Part shown: positions 61,989 through 64,000 of the stretch, piece after piece | How positions within the stretch are numbered: the stretch's first letter is position 1 | Layout of the letters: each line of letters begins with the position of its first letter | Source of the DNA: Lamellibrachia luymesi | Lineage: Eukaryota; Annelida; Polychaeta; Sabellida; Siboglinidae | Assembly (NCBI GenBank): GCA_009193005.1 | Contig: SDWI01000326.1 | Location: 301,338-365,337, forward strand | Reading direction: 5' to 3' | DNA length: 64,000 bases | Notes under the pieces: generated by a model | The model's input: the letters and a program-made list of their open reading frames with translations, nothing else | The model's database searches: none | What the model was told of the DNA's origin: nothing | Program-made: the position numbers and the translations under genes

Positions 61989-64000
61989 CTATCGTTCCAC
62001 ATAGGTAGACGTCGCCTTGTTGGGCCACGGAGCACTCTCCCTGATGGGACTGGCAACGCCGACGGAAGAAGCCGATGAGCCAGGGCCAAGACCGAGCGGT
62101 GCTGTCTCGCTGGACAAGGGCTCTGGGCTACAAGGAGCCGACGGCGTGCCCTCCCCTTTCCGCCAGCGTCGGTAGTCCACGCCGTTGTTCGTCTTGGCCA
62201 TGTTCATCCATTTGGCGACGGCGTGCATGACGCGGACGCGCGTGCTGCTCGCCTCACTCGCCGTCTCCTCGCTCGCTGTCTCATACGCGCTGCAACTGCC
62301 GTCACTGAATGCGGCGTCGTCGGAGGCAGCGACGTCCGACGCCGCCCGAGCCGACTCGCCGTCGCTGGACGCGTCGCCGTCGACCGGCTGGCGGTGAGGC
62401 CTCCGCTTGGCATTGTCGTTCACCGACAGGTACAACGTGTCGTTGAGTTCGTCCCTGCGGATGATCCGCCGCGGCTTCGACCACGGCTTCTCGGGAACCC
62501 CGTCCTCGTCGCTACCGAGGCGCTCGCGACGAGTCAAGGAGGATCGCCGCAAGATGCTAGACGTCGTCGTCTTGTTGGTGGTCGTGATCGTCGTGCTGGA
62601 GTTGCTGGTGTCTGTCTCCGAATGCCATTTCGTCGTCGTGTGGTTAATGTTCAATTCGTCGTCGGGTTCTCTGTTGGGCTTTCTCCTTCTCTCATCGGCC
62701 TCGTGGTTTTCCTTTCTAGACCACGGACATCGATCTAGTACAGCCTTGCGTCCTCCGGATGTCTTCCGAACATTGCAGTCAGGAGCGTCGTCACCGTTGA
62801 GACATGGCCGCTTCGGTCGCTTCGTCACGCGCGGAGGTCCATTGACAGCGTCCGGTTTGTCGCTGTCTGGCATTTCTAATACCTTCGGTGTAAACTGCAC
62901 CTTGGGTTTAGGCGGTAACACCGTTGGTTTCACTTTCTTGTCCCCTGTCTTTTCGATGATTAGTTTCTCCAATCTCGGTTTGATTTGTTTCGGACCAGCC
63001 GAAAATGTTGAAATGGTCAATTCTTCGTCAATCGTACCGTCTGGTTTCAGCACATCGCCTACTTTGTTGATGATCCGGATTCTCGGTTTCCAGTTGTGAA
63101 GAGGTTTATCCGTTTCCGGTGGCGGCCACTGCATGCAAAGCCTGTTAATGCTTTCAACACTACTCGAATCATCAAAATCTTCCGTTTTAACAGCATCTCC
63201 GAGTTCAGAAGATGGCCGCTTTTCATATCTGCGCCGTTCCTTTTGGTTATTGTCTTTCACTGGGCTGCGATTTAGTTCATTACGTGCAAGGCATGCCTGG
63301 CTCGGTTTCGGTTCTCCATACTGGCCGATACAGATCTCTTTCCTTTTCGAATCGTTTGCACATTTGGCAGCACCATCATCTATCGGTTTCGATTCTGCAA
63401 TTTTAACAGCATCGTTGTCTTTAATGTTCTTTTGTGCACTTTTAACATCACCGTTATCTTTCGGTTTCAGTTCCGCATGTTTAAAAACATTGTTGTCTTT
63501 CTCTTTCGATTCTGCATGTTTATCAGAATCTTTACGTTTTGCTTTCGGTTCTATATGCTTGTCGGGTGTTTCTTTAACTGTCGAGTCCACCTGCTTATCA
63601 GCATCTGCCTTGTGAAGCTTCCATTTTGGCGTCGATTTATTTGTCAACATTTCGTTTTCGGTGTTACCGGCCGGCTGCTTTATCGGTGGAGCAGAATTGT
63701 TTGCTTTCTTTGGAGTTTTTCTAAGAGTTGGTAGTTGAAATATCACAGACTTATTAACACCAATCACTGGTTCTGGCAAGCGTTTCTTCACAGAGTTGAA
63801 ATTGTCTTTTGCCAGTCTTTGTGGCGATTTGCGCTTTACGACGTCTTTCGATAACGCTGCAGTGGTTTCGGTTTTGTCATTTGGTTTTGGCTTGCTTTTG
63901 CTGCGTTTAGTCTCAGAAACAACATTCTCTAGTTTGTTCTTCTGTAACGGCACGGTCTTGTTGCCTTTCGTTGTTTCACTCTTTTTGCTGGGCACGGCAA
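61989..64000 (-). CDS. Unrecognised long basic, disordered protein (3' part; 5' end outside window)
   Basis: A single uninterrupted minus-strand frame runs from the window edge to TAG 61991-61989, at least 669 codons. No ATG lies near the edge, so the start is further right. Numbering from the GTG at 63995: residues 1-130 are Lys/Ser/Pro/Asn-rich. About 140-215 carries degenerate repeats of the type KHAE.K.KDN. About 285-375 is the least biased part (LHNWKPRIRIINKVGDVLKP, then DEELTISTFSAGPKQIKPRL). 392-397 is KRPKRP, a possible nuclear signal. 465-480 is Thr/Ser-rich. 539-584 is acidic and Ser/Ala-rich. 586-613 is predicted-helix-like, around VMHAVAKWMNMAKTNN and VDYRRWRKGEG. A Pro-Trp motif recurs at 423-429 (RCPWSRKE region), 503-510 (KPWSKPRR) and 654-661 (SAPWPNKA). 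I know no family with this architecture. It is convergent to onecut. The high CpG and clean frame support it being real coding DNA. Confidence 0.8.
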   Translation of the reverse strand, partial: AVPSKKSETTKGNKTVPLQKNKLENVVSETKRSKSKPKPNDKTETTAALSKDVVKRKSPQRLAKDNFNSVKKRLPEPVIGVNKSVIFQLPTLRKTPKKANNSAPPIKQPAGNTENEMLTNKSTPKWKLHKADADKQVDSTVKETPDKHIEPKAKRKDSDKHAESKEKDNNVFKHAELKPKDNGDVKSAQKNIKDNDAVKIAESKPIDDGAAKCANDSKRKEICIGQYGEPKPSQACLARNELNRSPVKDNNQKERRRYEKRPSSELGDAVKTEDFDDSSSVESINRLCMQWPPPETDKPLHNWKPRIRIINKVGDVLKPDGTIDEELTISTFSAGPKQIKPRLEKLIIEKTGDKKVKPTVLPPKPKVQFTPKVLEMPDSDKPDAVNGPPRVTKRPKRPCLNGDDAPDCNVRKTSGGRKAVLDRCPWSRKENHEADERRRKPNREPDDELNINHTTTKWHSETDTSNSSTTITTTNKTTTSSILRRSSLTRRERLGSDEDGVPEKPWSKPRRIIRRDELNDTLYLSVNDNAKRRPHRQPVDGDASSDGESARAASDVAASDDAAFSDGSCSAYETASEETASEASSTRVRVMHAVAKWMNMAKTNNGVDYRRWRKGEGTPSAPCSPEPLSSETAPLGLGPGSSASSVGVASPIRESAPWPNKATSTYVER

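Noticed and set aside
62223..63615. Plus-strand frames of 160-230 codons opposite the minus-strand gene
   Set aside because: Shadows of the long minus-strand coding frame; no domain and low-complexity composition.

Overview
This window is genomic DNA from an invertebrate animal. The reasons are one homeobox gene split by a 45 kb intron, many decayed LINE retrotransposon pieces, MITE-like inverted repeats, many micro- and minisatellites, and AT-rich non-coding sequence. The lineage cannot be fixed from this sequence alone. A lophotrochozoan or other marine bilaterian would fit.

The main gene is a ONECUT (HNF6-class) transcription factor on the plus strand. Exon 1 (coding 3123-4209) carries the N-terminal region, a box shared with vertebrate HNF6 and the CUT domain. 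Exon 2 (49222-49520) carries the ONECUT homeodomain and the stop codon. Splicing 4209 to 49222 joins a split codon and gives a 461-residue protein. The intron (4210-49221, 45,012 bp) fills about 70 % of the window. It holds repeats and several CpG-richer, non-repetitive blocks that look like regulatory DNA. It also holds several RFX-type X-box palindromes and a candidate 30-nt in-frame cassette exon (28351-28380) that would lengthen the CUT-homeodomain linker.

Layout: 1-2060 is retrotransposon debris and a 34-bp minisatellite. About 2060-3122 is the upstream and 5' UTR region of onecut. 3123-4209 is exon 1. 4210-49221 is the intron, with a MITE-like family (7.5, 8.7, 17.4 kb), minisatellites (10.7, 19.0 and 32.6-33.9 kb), LINE/SINE 3' tails (16.8, 20.1, 24.5, 27.5, 35.0, 42.9 kb) and a CpG island (21.2 kb). 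49222-49520 is exon 2, and 49521 to about 51.5 kb is the likely 3' UTR. 51.5-61.9 kb is intergenic, with a palindromic and tandem repeat complex at 56.85-57.55 kb. From about 57.65 kb rightward CpG becomes visibly more frequent.

61989-64000 is the 3' part of a second, convergent gene on the minus strand. It encodes a long, basic, mostly disordered protein that I do not recognise. Its 5' end lies outside the window.

I found no tRNA, rRNA or CRISPR. I see no clear sign of a wholly new molecular system. The observations most worth following are the candidate linker exon, the X-box set, a candidate alternative last exon and a possible CUT-only isoform of onecut.
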